The notes under the pieces are model-generated. The model worked only from the letters and a program-made list of their open reading frames with translations, searched no databases and was not told the origin of the DNA. Positions 17,089-25,960 of a stretch of 64,000 nt of DNA are shown here, piece by piece. How positions within the stretch are numbered: position 1 is the stretch's first letter; each line of letters opens with the position of its first letter. Both the position numbers and the translations under genes were made by a program. This DNA comes from PUPG01 sp031323845. GTDB lineage: Bacteria; Bacteroidota; Bacteroidia; Bacteroidales; UBA7960. The stretch covers positions 1 through 64,000 of the forward strand of contig JAVIYP010000006.1 in assembly GCA_031323845.1 (NCBI GenBank), written 5' to 3'.

Positions 17089-18360
17089 TTACCGGATATG
17101 TTCGAACCCCGTATAGGCATGCAATACGGCCGGTATGGCAATGCTGTCTTCAGCCTGGTTGTTCTCCAGCAAAGCGGCCAGTATACGGGGCAATGCCAGG
17201 GCGCTGCCGTTGAGCGTATGCGCCGGCATGTTTTTTCCGGAGGCATTGCGGTACCTCAGTTTGAGCCGGTTGGACTGGAAGCTTTCAAAATTGGATATGG
17301 AGCTCACTTCGAGCCAGCGCTGCTGGGCTGCCGACCACACCTCCATGTCATAGGTCAGCGCTGCAGCAAATCCAAGATCTCCGCCGCACAGGCGCGACAC
17401 CCTGAAAGGCAATTCCAGTTTGCGCAGGACACCCGTAACGTGTTCCACCATTTCATCAAGGGCGTCATAGCTTTTTTCCGGAGTCGTCACCTGCACAATT
17501 TCAACTTTGTCGAACTGGTGCAGGCGGTTAAGGCCGCGGACATCTTTTCCGTAAGAACCGGCTTCCCGCCTGAAGCATGCCGAATATGCCGTGCATTTTA
17601 CCGGAAGGTCACTCTCCTGGAGGATGCTGTTTCTGAAGAGATTGGTAACCGGAACTTCGGAGGTGGGTATTAGATACAGGTCATCTGCCGGTATGTGATA
17701 CATCTGTCCGTCTTTATCGGGCAGCTGGCCGGTGGCAAATGCCGAATCGGGATTTACAAGGAGTGGCGGCTGTATTTCAGTGTATCCGGCTGCGATGGCC
17801 TCATCAAGAAAAAAAGCGATCAAGGCCCTTTGCAGCCGTGCACCCTGCCCTTTATATACGGGGAAGCCGGAGCCGGTAATTTTGGTGCCGGACTCGAAGT
17901 CGATGATGTCGAACTTTTTAGCCAGATCCCAGTGCGGCAATGCTGCAGCCTCCGGGGTGAAGGCATCACCTTCTGACATAATCACTTCGTTATCAGCTTC
18001 GGATGTACCCGCCGGCACTGAGGGATGAGGAAGGTTCGGCACCCTTACAAGTAAGTCGTGAAATTCGGCATTAAGTGCATCGAGCTTTTCCTGCAGGTCT
18101 TTTGACTGCTGCTTTACAGCGGCTGATTGATCCTTCAGCACGGCGGCCTCTTCCTTTTTGCCGTTCTTAAAAAGCTCACCGATCTGCCTGGCCAGCGCAT
18201 TACTTTCCGCCAGTGTATCATCAAGCTGTTTCTGTGTTTGCCTTCGCAAGGCATCAACATCACGGATGCGGGTAACAAGCTCTCCGGCATCCATATTTCT
18301 TATCTTTAACCGTTTGACTACCTCCAGGCTGTCATCACGAATTAACTGAACATCAATCAT
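17089..18360 (-). CDS. serS: Seryl-tRNA synthetase
   Basis: A 423-residue class II synthetase. The N-terminal coiled-coil arm (about 25-105) binds the long variable arm of tRNA-Ser. The core carries TEIQPPLLVNP, SACFRREAGSYGKDVRGLNRLHQFDKVE (motif 2) and HTLNGSALALPRILAALLENNQ (motif 3). The ATG at 18358-18360 gives the family start MIDVQLIRDD; the frame opens three codons earlier. It attaches serine to tRNA-Ser. Confidence 0.97.
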   Translation of the reverse strand: MIDVQLIRDDSLEVVKRLKIRNMDAGELVTRIRDVDALRRQTQKQLDDTLAESNALARQIGELFKNGKKEEAAVLKDQSAAVKQQSKDLQEKLDALNAEFHDLLVRVPNLPHPSVPAGTSEADNEVIMSEGDAFTPEAAALPHWDLAKKFDIIDFESGTKITGSGFPVYKGQGARLQRALIAFFLDEAIAAGYTEIQPPLLVNPDSAFATGQLPDKDGQMYHIPADDLYLIPTSEVPVTNLFRNSILQESDLPVKCTAYSACFRREAGSYGKDVRGLNRLHQFDKVEIVQVTTPEKSYDALDEMVEHVTGVLRKLELPFRVSRLCGGDLGFAAALTYDMEVWSAAQQRWLEVSSISNFESFQSNRLKLRYRNASGKNMPAHTLNGSALALPRILAALLENNQAEDSIAIPAVLHAYTGFEHIR

Positions 18361-18384
18361 AAAAATCAAAAGGTATTGATATAA

Positions 18385-18411
18385 ACAAAAAAATCCTGCC
18401 GAAGCAGGATT
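18385..18411 (-). terminator. Terminator of the rplU-rpmA transcript
   Basis: Read on the minus strand, AATCCTGC-TTCG-GCAGGATT forms an 8-bp perfect stem with a stable UUCG tetraloop followed by TTTTT. It lies between rpmA and serS. Confidence 0.9.
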
Positions 18412-18457
18412 CCGAATATTTTGGTTGGCTCCGGTGATGGGCCGCGTAAACAGTGGC

Positions 18458-18859
18458 TTATTCTGCAGCTTCTTTTTCCGGCGAAGGTTCTGTCACTGTT
18501 TCAGCAACAACCGTCTCACCGGCATCGTCACTTACAGGTGCTTCCTTTTTCGGAGCTGCTTTCGGCGTTTTTTTATTTTCAGCGATAACCGCTTCCGGTT
18601 CTTCCTGCATGGGCTCAATGGAGACATAGGATTTGTTGCCCAGTCTTTTTCTGAACACCACTTTACCGTCGCAAAGGGCATACAGGGTGTGGTCTTTCCC
18701 CATGCCGACGTTTACACCCGGGAAGTGCTGTGTGCCTCGCTGCCTTACAAGAATGTTTCCGGCAACAGCCATAGAGCCGCCAAAAATCTTGACGCCCAAA
18801 CGTTTACTGTGTGACTCGCGTCCGTTACGTGAACTACCAACTCCTTTCTTGTGTGCCAT
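18458..18859 (-). CDS. rpmA: 50S ribosomal protein L27 with acidic C-terminal extension
   Basis: A 133-residue bL27. The N-terminus MAHKKGVGSSRNGR starts directly at the mature end that reaches the peptidyl-transferase centre, with no cleavable leader. The core ends near residue 85 (KSYVSIEPM). The remaining ~48 residues are low-complexity, rich in Glu, Ala, Lys, Pro and Val, and far exceed the usual 85-95 residue length. The extension would project from the base of L27; its role is unknown. It is the second gene of an rplU-rpmA operon. Confidence 0.96.
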   Translation of the reverse strand: MAHKKGVGSSRNGRESHSKRLGVKIFGGSMAVAGNILVRQRGTQHFPGVNVGMGKDHTLYALCDGKVVFRKRLGNKSYVSIEPMQEEPEAVIAENKKTPKAAPKKEAPVSDDAGETVVAETVTEPSPEKEAAE

Positions 18860-18889
18860 ATTCTTTCTTTTTTGCTGTTATAAACTCTC

Positions 18890-19201
18890 TTATGCAGATA
18901 TTTCTTCAATCTGTATCTGTGTCATTGGTTGACGGTGGCCATTCTTTTTCTGATAGCCTTTCCTTCTTTTCTTTTTGAAAACGATGATCTTATCGGCTTT
19001 CACATGTTCCAGCACCCTTGCTTTAACTTTCGCTCCATCTATCAGGGGTGCGCCAACCTGAATGTTGTCATCATCAGCAACCAGTAACACCTTGTCAAAT
19101 TCAATATCGCTGCCGGCTTCATTCTGAAGGCGACTCACAAAAAGCTTCTGATCCTTTTGAATCTTAAACTGATGACCGGCTATTTCAACGATTGCGTACA
19201 T
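18890..19201 (-). CDS. rplU: 50S ribosomal protein L21
   Basis: A 103-residue bL21 starting MYAIVEIAGHQFKIQ, with the C-terminal block FKKKRRKGYQKKNGHRQP that binds 23S rRNA. It is the first gene of the conserved rplU-rpmA pair; rpmA starts 30 bases downstream. The usual downstream GTPase obgE is not present here. Confidence 0.97.
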   Translation of the reverse strand: MYAIVEIAGHQFKIQKDQKLFVSRLQNEAGSDIEFDKVLLVADDDNIQVGAPLIDGAKVKARVLEHVKADKIIVFKKKRRKGYQKKNGHRQPMTQIQIEEISA

Positions 19202-19241
19202 CTCTATAGGATATTAAATGGGTTACTCAATTATTGGGGTG

Positions 19242-19272
19242 CAAAGATAAACAAAATAAATGAAGCTACAAG
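19242..19272 (-). promoter_or_regulatory. Putative promoter of rplU-rpmA
   Basis: On the minus strand CTTG (19272-19269), 19 bases, then TATCTTTG (19249-19242), an exact TAnnTTTG element 41 bases before the rplU start. Confidence 0.65.
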
Positions 19273-19325
19273 CATCGTCTGTTTTTTTTCTTTGGGATCA
19301 AACAATCAGCATCATGCCGCAGGGT

Positions 19326-20252
19326 TCAGGTACTCCGTGCGGATTTCCCAAACCAGCGCACAGGGTTGTGCTTTTTCCTGTTGGCAAGAAAAACGCCAAT
19401 AAGTATCAGCAGTATCCAGAATAGATATCCAAATAAAAAGCGCTCACCATCCACAAGGCCCCATGCAAGGGAAACCATGGGCATCATATACGTTACCGTT
19501 GAGGTGAACAGCGCCGTAGTTTGCCTGATGAGCCAGTTGTGTATCACCATAGCCATTGCTGTGCCAAGCACTGCAAGAACAGAGATATAACCCAGGCTTT
19601 TCCACGCCCCGGGCTCATCAGCCAGCGTGGCGACAACGTTTGTTCCGGCAAAAAGATAAATCAAAGCGGGGATTCCTATAAAGAAAAAAGCCACGGAGGC
19701 AATGGTCAAAGCATTGAACTCTGACAAAAAATGCTTGATAATATTCATGTTAAGGGCATAGCACAGGGCTGCCAGCACGACATACAAACCATACCAGGCG
19801 TTGTTGATCTGGGTTCCGTTAGCTATGGTAAGCAGCCCGACTGCACCGCCGAAACCAATAAGAACGCCCAGCACGTTGTACCAGCGTGTTTTTATTCCAA
19901 ACAGCAACACCCCCACAAGCAGGGTAAATAATGGTGTAAGTGAGTTCAGCACCCCGGCCATATAACTGTCAATGACCGTTTGTGCCCGGGCAAAAAGGAA
20001 GGGAGGCAGGCCGTTGCCGATTATGCCGGCCATCAGAAAATATTTGAGCTTTCTCCAGGGGACTTTTCTGATATGCTTCCAGACCAGTGGTGAAAGCACT
20101 ACGAAAGAAATGGCGATGCGCAGTGCTCCGACTTCATTTGCGCTGAAGCTCAGCAAGCCCCATTTTATCAGGATGAAGGAGCTGCCCCACACCAGCACCA
20201 GCAGCAGCAAGGCCATCCAGTGCACGAATCCGGGATGTTGGTCTGTTGTCAT
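19326..20252 (-). CDS. EamA-family (drug/metabolite) transporter
   Basis: A 308-residue inner-membrane protein with about ten hydrophobic segments arranged as two EamA halves. LLVWGSSFILIKWGLLSFSA at the start and LGTAMAMVIHNW in the second half are typical of this superfamily. Such proteins export amino acids or other small metabolites; the substrate cannot be told from sequence. The gene stands 53 bases after the E1 dehydrogenase start-to-stop direction on the same strand and may share its transcript. Confidence 0.9.
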   Translation of the reverse strand: MTTDQHPGFVHWMALLLLVLVWGSSFILIKWGLLSFSANEVGALRIAISFVVLSPLVWKHIRKVPWRKLKYFLMAGIIGNGLPPFLFARAQTVIDSYMAGVLNSLTPLFTLLVGVLLFGIKTRWYNVLGVLIGFGGAVGLLTIANGTQINNAWYGLYVVLAALCYALNMNIIKHFLSEFNALTIASVAFFFIGIPALIYLFAGTNVVATLADEPGAWKSLGYISVLAVLGTAMAMVIHNWLIRQTTALFTSTVTYMMPMVSLAWGLVDGERFLFGYLFWILLILIGVFLANRKKHNPVRWFGKSARST

Positions 20253-20305
20253 TGTCCGGAGGTTACATTCTCATGATCCGGCGGCAAAGATAGGTATAAT
20301 GTTCA

Positions 20306-22402
20306 TCAATAAGCGAGCAGGGTTTGCAGGGCTGCAGACACTTTTTCAGGACTTGGCAGCACGGCCGCTTCAAGATTTGTGTTCAGCGGAACGGCCGGTG
20401 TATCAACGGAGCCTACAACAGCCACGGGTGCGTCCAGGTGTTGAAAGCAGTCGCGCTGAATGCGCCCTGCCAGGCCCAGTGTAAAGGAGGCTTCTACCGA
20501 TTCTTCTGTCACCAGCATGACTTTGTTGTGGCGCTTCACGGCATCATAAATGTACTCGAGGTCAAGAGGGTTCAGTGAGCGCAGGTCAAGTATCTCTATG
20601 CGTCCAGGAAAGTTTTTTGCCGCTGCAAGGCTCCAGTAAACACCCATGCCGTAGGTAACAATAACAGCACTGTTTCCGGCTTCCACCTGGCCTGAGTCTG
20701 CCGAGATCACCGTACGCGCTTTTCCGATAGGCACTATGTAGTCTTCATCCGGCTCAACCGTTTTAGCCCCCTGGGTGCCCGGTAGACGCGACCAGTAAAG
20801 GCCTTTGTGTTCAAGTATCACCACAGGGTTCGGATCATAAAATGCGGCTTTGAGCAATCCTTTTAGATCTGCACCGGTTGACGGGTAAACGACCTTGATG
20901 CCACGGATGTTTGTCAGCACCGACTCCACGCTGGAACTGTGGTATGGCCCGCCTGAACCAAAAGCGCCGGTCGGCACCCGGATGACGGAACTGACAGGGT
21001 ACCGGCCTTTAGACAAGTAACAACTCCGGCTTAGCTCCGAAAAGAGCTGATTGAGACCGGGCCAAATATAATCGGCAAACTGTACTTCAACAATCGGTTT
21101 CAGGCCAACAGCAGACATCCCCAGCGTGCTTCCTATGATGAACGCCTCCTGGATGGGCGTGTTAAAAACACGGTTATCGCCAAATTGCTGAGCCAGGGTA
21201 GCCGCTTCCCTGAAGACGCCACCCAGCCGCCTGCCCACATCCTGCCCGTAAAGCAACGCTTCGGGATGTTTCGACATAAGCTCACGCAATGCAAAAAGCG
21301 CACTGTCAATCATTACCGTCTTTTGCCGCCCTTTGGGTTCACGCACACCGAGCTCCTTTGTTACAGGTGTAGGAGCAAAAACCAGCGTTCCAACATCATC
21401 CGTATCCGGTTCATCAGCAGCCTTCGCCTCCTCAAAGGCCACATCAATAAGTTCCCTGACCTCCTGTTCCTTCTGCTGTATCTGAGATTCACTGAATCCG
21501 GCATCCAGCAATGCCTTAATGATCTTTGGATAAGGATCGCGCAAGGCATGCTCCTCAAGATCATCCCTGTACCACTCCTTTCTTACCCCTGACGTATGAT
21601 GTCCCAGCAAGGGCACCCTGGCATGCACCAGGAATGGCCGACGTTCCTTTCTGACCAGGCCAATCACTTCTTTCATACAGGCAAAGGATTCCACAAAATC
21701 AGCACCATCAACGGTTCTGACTTCTAAACCCTTAAAACCCCTTGCATAATAGGAGATATCCTGTGCCCTGGTTTCAGAGGCATGCGCGCTGATGTCCCAT
21801 TCATTGTCCTGCACCAGGTAAATGACGGGCAGTTGTTTGAGGGCAGCCATTTGGAACGCCTCCGACACCTCACCCTCGGTGGTTGCAGCATCACCCATGG
21901 AACAGACAACAACAGGCTTTTCTCCCTGGTGGTCTTTGTCGAGCCCTTCTTTCTCCCTGTATTGTATTCCCATCGCCGTACCGGTTGACGGGATAGCCTG
22001 CATACCTGTAGCCGAAGACTGATGATGAATCCTGGGCATATCCTCCCGGTTCAGGCTGGGATGCGAATAGTAAAACCGGCCTCCCGAGAACGGTTCGTCT
22101 TTCTTCGCCAGAAGGGTCAGCATCAGGTCTTTGGGCTTTAGGCCTATACCAAGCAACATGCTGTCGTCGCGGTAATAGGGCGACAACCAGTCCTGTGGTT
22201 TGAGCTGCAGGGCAACGGCCAGCTGAATGGCTTCGTGACCACGTGAAGTAGAATGCACATATTTTCCGGTAACTGCTTTTTGCTCTTCATACTTTTCCGA
22301 CATGGTCCTGGCAGTGCACATCAATTCAAAAGCCCTGAAAAGAAGTTCAACTGGAAGTTGACTGCCGGCCAAAGACTTGTTTAATGGCTTGTTCTTCTTC
22401 AT
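20306..22402 (-). CDS. Fused alpha/beta E1 of a branched-chain 2-oxoacid (or related) dehydrogenase
   Basis: 698 residues from the ATG at 22400-22402. The N-terminal ~340 residues are E1-alpha with the thiamine-diphosphate site (MGDAATTEGEVSEAF to VYLVQDNEW-like VIYLVQDNEW). The C-terminal ~330 residues are E1-beta (LYGQDVGRRLGGVFR, TPIQEAFIIG, VEVQFADYIWPG, PTGAFGSGGPYHSSS). Both chains in one polypeptide is common in Bacteroidota. It decarboxylates a 2-oxoacid, probably branched-chain, and passes the acyl group to a lipoyl E2. No E2 or E3 gene is adjacent. An upstream in-frame ATG at 22447 adds 15 residues that look unrelated. Confidence 0.92.
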   Translation of the reverse strand: MKKNKPLNKSLAGSQLPVELLFRAFELMCTARTMSEKYEEQKAVTGKYVHSTSRGHEAIQLAVALQLKPQDWLSPYYRDDSMLLGIGLKPKDLMLTLLAKKDEPFSGGRFYYSHPSLNREDMPRIHHQSSATGMQAIPSTGTAMGIQYREKEGLDKDHQGEKPVVVCSMGDAATTEGEVSEAFQMAALKQLPVIYLVQDNEWDISAHASETRAQDISYYARGFKGLEVRTVDGADFVESFACMKEVIGLVRKERRPFLVHARVPLLGHHTSGVRKEWYRDDLEEHALRDPYPKIIKALLDAGFSESQIQQKEQEVRELIDVAFEEAKAADEPDTDDVGTLVFAPTPVTKELGVREPKGRQKTVMIDSALFALRELMSKHPEALLYGQDVGRRLGGVFREAATLAQQFGDNRVFNTPIQEAFIIGSTLGMSAVGLKPIVEVQFADYIWPGLNQLFSELSRSCYLSKGRYPVSSVIRVPTGAFGSGGPYHSSSVESVLTNIRGIKVVYPSTGADLKGLLKAAFYDPNPVVILEHKGLYWSRLPGTQGAKTVEPDEDYIVPIGKARTVISADSGQVEAGNSAVIVTYGMGVYWSLAAAKNFPGRIEILDLRSLNPLDLEYIYDAVKRHNKVMLVTEESVEASFTLGLAGRIQRDCFQHLDAPVAVVGSVDTPAVPLNTNLEAAVLPSPEKVSAALQTLLAY

Positions 22403-22739
22403 TTCAAACAGTGACAAAAGGAGGTTTTTTATGAAACACAACCGCACAGCTCTTTGTTCACACCATAAACCACCGAAGCGTTTCCGTTTCGCTTTTCCTC
22501 CTGAAAAGGGGTGTTCTTTTGTAAGAAATAACCCCTGTTTTTTATACCGCAGTACGCTGTTATTTAAGCAACTGATAATTAAACTACAGGATTTTAGTGC
22601 TCGTTAATTAGGGAGCTGCAACAAATAAAGCACACAGCTCAAGCTTGCCCGGACGTAATGCGCCTCGTGAGTTTAGCCGGGGACCACATGCTCCGTGTCA
22701 CGGAAAAAAACTATATTTGCTGATACGCAACACACCATC

Positions 22740-23267
22740 ATGACTACACCGAAATCACATGCACGTTTTGAGGCTGTTCGCGGCAACATTGCGGATCAAT
22801 CCGGCATTGGTGCCATCGTGAATGCAGCCAATGCGCAGTTGCGCACCGGCGGTGGTGTTGCCGGTGCCATTCACAGGGCTGCCGGTCCGGGGCTGGAACA
22901 AGAGTGTCTTCCACGGGCACCCATAAAGCCGGGTCAGGCGGTGATAACAAGCGCACACAACCTGCCCAACGACTATGTGATCCACTGCCTGGGGCCGGTT
23001 TATGGGCGCGACAAGCCTGAAGACAAGCTGCTTGCCGATTGCTATCGCAATGCCCTATTGCTTGCCGACCAGCACAGGATCAAGTCGGTTGCCTTTCCGG
23101 CCATTTCGACCGGCATCTTCGGTTACCCCCTGAATGAAGCCGCCAAAGTTGCCGTAAGGACCGTCCACCAAACCATGCCACACCTCAAACATGTGGAAAT
23201 GATCCGGATGGTCTTGTTCAGCGAAGATGACCTGCACGTTTTTATGAGCATTATGGAGCGTCAGTAG
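22740..23267 (+). CDS. Macro-domain protein (ADP-ribose binding or O-acetyl-ADP-ribose deacetylase)
   Basis: A 175-residue stand-alone macro domain. NAANAQLRTGGGVAGAIH is the adenosine/ribose loop, and FPAISTGIFGYPLNEAA is the phosphate loop of the MacroD/YmdB class. Such enzymes hydrolyse ADP-ribose esters on proteins or O-acetyl-ADP-ribose. The start at 22740 matches the family; the frame opens 15 codons earlier without similarity. It is followed 51 bases later by an SLC13 permease on the same strand, with no obvious functional link. Confidence 0.92.
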   Translation: MTTPKSHARFEAVRGNIADQSGIGAIVNAANAQLRTGGGVAGAIHRAAGPGLEQECLPRAPIKPGQAVITSAHNLPNDYVIHCLGPVYGRDKPEDKLLADCYRNALLLADQHRIKSVAFPAISTGIFGYPLNEAAKVAVRTVHQTMPHLKHVEMIRMVLFSEDDLHVFMSIMERQ

Positions 23268-23318
23268 TAAATTCTGTGCAGATAACTGAAGTAAAAAGCA
23301 TTTTTACCTGTCTGACGT

Positions 23319-25673
23319 ATGAGTTTTGAAATCATTCTTGTTTTGGCCATTTTAGCGGGTGCACTGGTACTGTTCTTCACCGGCTGGATCAGGATGGATA
23401 TTGTAGCTTTGCTGGTGATGGGTGCCCTGGCATTCAGCGGTCTTATCACACCCCAGGAGGCCTTGTCGGGCTTCAGCAATCAGGCTGTTGTTACGGTGTG
23501 GGCCATGTTTATCATAAGTGCCGCTTTGTATCAGACAGGTGTAGCCCGCATTATCGGGAAGCAAATGATACGGATTGCCGGCACCGGCGAAATCAGGCTG
23601 ATCATCATGATTATGCTTGCCACCGGGGTGATGTCGGCTTTTATGAACAACATTGGTGTTGCCGCCCTGATGCTGCCCGTGGTTATGGATATAGCCAGGG
23701 CCAAAGGTGTCTCACCCTCCCGCCTGCTCATGCCCCTGGCTTTTGGTTCTTTGCTGGGCGGACTGACTACGCTGATCGGCACCCCGCCAAACCTGCTGAT
23801 CAGTTATGCCCTTGATGATGCCGGTTTAAGGCCTTTCGGTCTTTTTGATTATTCACCTGTAGGCTTCGGAGCTTTGTTCGCAGGTATCCTTTTTATGGTT
23901 CTTGTGGGAAGACACTTCCTCCCGAAACGGGATGCCTTGAGTGAGACGGGCAAACAGGAGGAAAAGCGCCTTTCTTCATCCTATGCCCTCCAGGAACGCA
24001 CCTTCCTGCTTCATGTAAAACCTTCGAGCCGGCTGGCCGGGAAAACACTTGCAGAGAGCAGGCTTCGTGCAGGGCTCGGGCTAAACCTGCTCTCCATCAT
24101 CAGAGGCGGTACAACCTTGCTTGACCCGGGTGCCGACACCACCATTCAAAGCAACGACAAACTGCACGTTCAGGGCCGGAAAGAAGCCATTCAAGCCATG
24201 CAGCACTGGAAAGTACTGCTCCCCGATCAAACCGGACTCGACAATCGAAAACTGCTCCAGCAAAAGCTGCACATCTTTGAAGCAAGGCTTGCCGAAAAAT
24301 CGACGCTGGAGGGAAAGCGCCTGCAGGACACGGACTTCAGAAAACGCCTGGGAATTAATGTGCTGGCCGTAAAAAGAGCCGGCACCATTGAGCGCAACAT
24401 GCTGCACGACCTCATCCTGCAACAGGATGACGCCATCTTAATGCAAGGGCCTGAGGAACGAATGGAGTTACTCAGAAAAGAAGGTATCATAGACCATATC
24501 CGTCCATTGGATACCGACGAGCTGATCTCAGCTTATCAGTTGCATGAAGTTCTTTTTATTATGGAAGTTACCGATGATGCTGCGCTTTTCGAACGGGCTG
24601 TGTCAGAAAGCCAGATCGGCAGCGCCTTCGGTCTGACTGTCCTGGGGACCTTCGGACAGCAGGATGAGTTGCAGCCTTACATTCCGGGAACGGGTATCCG
24701 TGAAGGGGATCGTTTGCTGGTTAAAGGAAATATAGATGATCTGCCCCTTTTACAGGGATTAAAGGAACTGAACGTCCTGGATGAAGAGGTGCCTGAAGTA
24801 CAGAGTCTTGAGTCGGACGAGGTACAGATGGCAGAGGTGGTGCTTGCCCCACGCTCACTTCTTGCGGGCAAAACACTTCGCGAGATCAACTTCAGGCAGA
24901 AATACGGCCTCACTGTTCTGGCTATCTGGCGCGAAGGCAGGGCATACCGCACCAACCTCCACAACATGCCTCTCCGTTTCGGAGAAGCGTTGTTGCTATA
25001 CGGAAAAAAAGAAAAACTCGAAATCATCGGCAGCGAGCCTGACTTCATTATGTTGACGGAAATGGCCAGCCGTCCGTTGCGGACAGGCAAAGCGCTAACT
25101 TCTGCCCTGGTGATGGCCGCTATCCTTATCCCCGTGCTGCTTGGGTTGGTACCGCTGGCCATAGCAGCCGTTATTGGTATTGCGCTCATGGTGCTTACGG
25201 GCTGCCTCCGTATGGAAGAAGCCTACAGAGCCATAGAGTGGCGGGCGGTCTTCCTGATTGCAGGCATGCTTCCTCTTGGCATTGCCATGCAGGAAACAGG
25301 TGCTGCCGCCATGCTGGCTGAAGGTGTGGTTAACGTCTTCGGACGGTTCGGCCCTTGGGGCGTCATTGGAGGCTTGTATTTACTAACCGCCATTTCAACC
25401 ATTGCCATACATCCCGCTGCGCTCGTGGTGATCATGTCACCCATCGCACTGGAAGCGGCTGAAAGCTTCAGCATTTCACCTCATACCCTGATGATGGCTA
25501 TAGCCATTGCCGCAGCCGCATGCTTCATGAGCCCGCTGTCGCACCCGGCCAACCTGCTTGTCATGGGCCCGGGCGGATACCGCTTCGTTGACTACATCAA
25601 AGTAGGCCTGCCGCTTACCCTGGTGGTGATGCTGGTAAGTATGCTGCTGCTCCCGATATTCTGGCCGCTGTAA
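23319..25673 (+). CDS. SLC13-family permease with four central RCK_C (TrkA-C) repeats
   Basis: A 784-residue inner-membrane transporter. Residues 1-200 and about 590-784 are membrane halves with the DASS signature-like segments MSAFMNNIGVAALMLPVV and LIGTPPNLLISYA. Between them lie four TrkA-C-like units, each with a LAGKTL/LEGKRL-type start and a VLAI/LLSI-type strand (about 225-290, 300-375, 385-470 and 480-560). The better-known YfbS-type relatives have two. Likely a sodium-coupled anion (sulfate or dicarboxylate) carrier gated by a cytosolic ligand. Substrate not determinable. Confidence 0.9.
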   Translation: MSFEIILVLAILAGALVLFFTGWIRMDIVALLVMGALAFSGLITPQEALSGFSNQAVVTVWAMFIISAALYQTGVARIIGKQMIRIAGTGEIRLIIMIMLATGVMSAFMNNIGVAALMLPVVMDIARAKGVSPSRLLMPLAFGSLLGGLTTLIGTPPNLLISYALDDAGLRPFGLFDYSPVGFGALFAGILFMVLVGRHFLPKRDALSETGKQEEKRLSSSYALQERTFLLHVKPSSRLAGKTLAESRLRAGLGLNLLSIIRGGTTLLDPGADTTIQSNDKLHVQGRKEAIQAMQHWKVLLPDQTGLDNRKLLQQKLHIFEARLAEKSTLEGKRLQDTDFRKRLGINVLAVKRAGTIERNMLHDLILQQDDAILMQGPEERMELLRKEGIIDHIRPLDTDELISAYQLHEVLFIMEVTDDAALFERAVSESQIGSAFGLTVLGTFGQQDELQPYIPGTGIREGDRLLVKGNIDDLPLLQGLKELNVLDEEVPEVQSLESDEVQMAEVVLAPRSLLAGKTLREINFRQKYGLTVLAIWREGRAYRTNLHNMPLRFGEALLLYGKKEKLEIIGSEPDFIMLTEMASRPLRTGKALTSALVMAAILIPVLLGLVPLAIAAVIGIALMVLTGCLRMEEAYRAIEWRAVFLIAGMLPLGIAMQETGAAAMLAEGVVNVFGRFGPWGVIGGLYLLTAISTIAIHPAALVVIMSPIALEAAESFSISPHTLMMAIAIAAAACFMSPLSHPANLLVMGPGGYRFVDYIKVGLPLTLVVMLVSMLLLPIFWPL

Positions 25674-25960
25674 ACCATGGACTGAGGTGATATGAGCAGG
25701 TGAATGCTGCTGACCGTTGTCCTGAGTGTACGGAAACGGATACCTGCAAAGCGCTGCCTTAACATAAAACTCTATCTGATAAACTGCTTTTCAAAAAAAT
25801 GATTTAACTTGTGATAGCGATACATTCCTTTGAGACGTGAGAGATCCTTTATTCGGCTTTATTTAGTTCAGAATGAAAGAGGTTGTTTAAAAACCGTGTC
25901 GCTGCCCTTGAGAAAAAGCCTATGGCTTTACTGGTCAGTGATTACTAAATCATTCATCCC

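Noticed and set aside
22431..22607. Plus-strand frame with a perfect AAAGGAGG site before ATG (MKHNRTALC...)
   Set aside because: The SD-like sequence is complementary-strand leader of the E1 gene; the 58-residue product has no recognisable fold and the phylum seldom uses SD sites.
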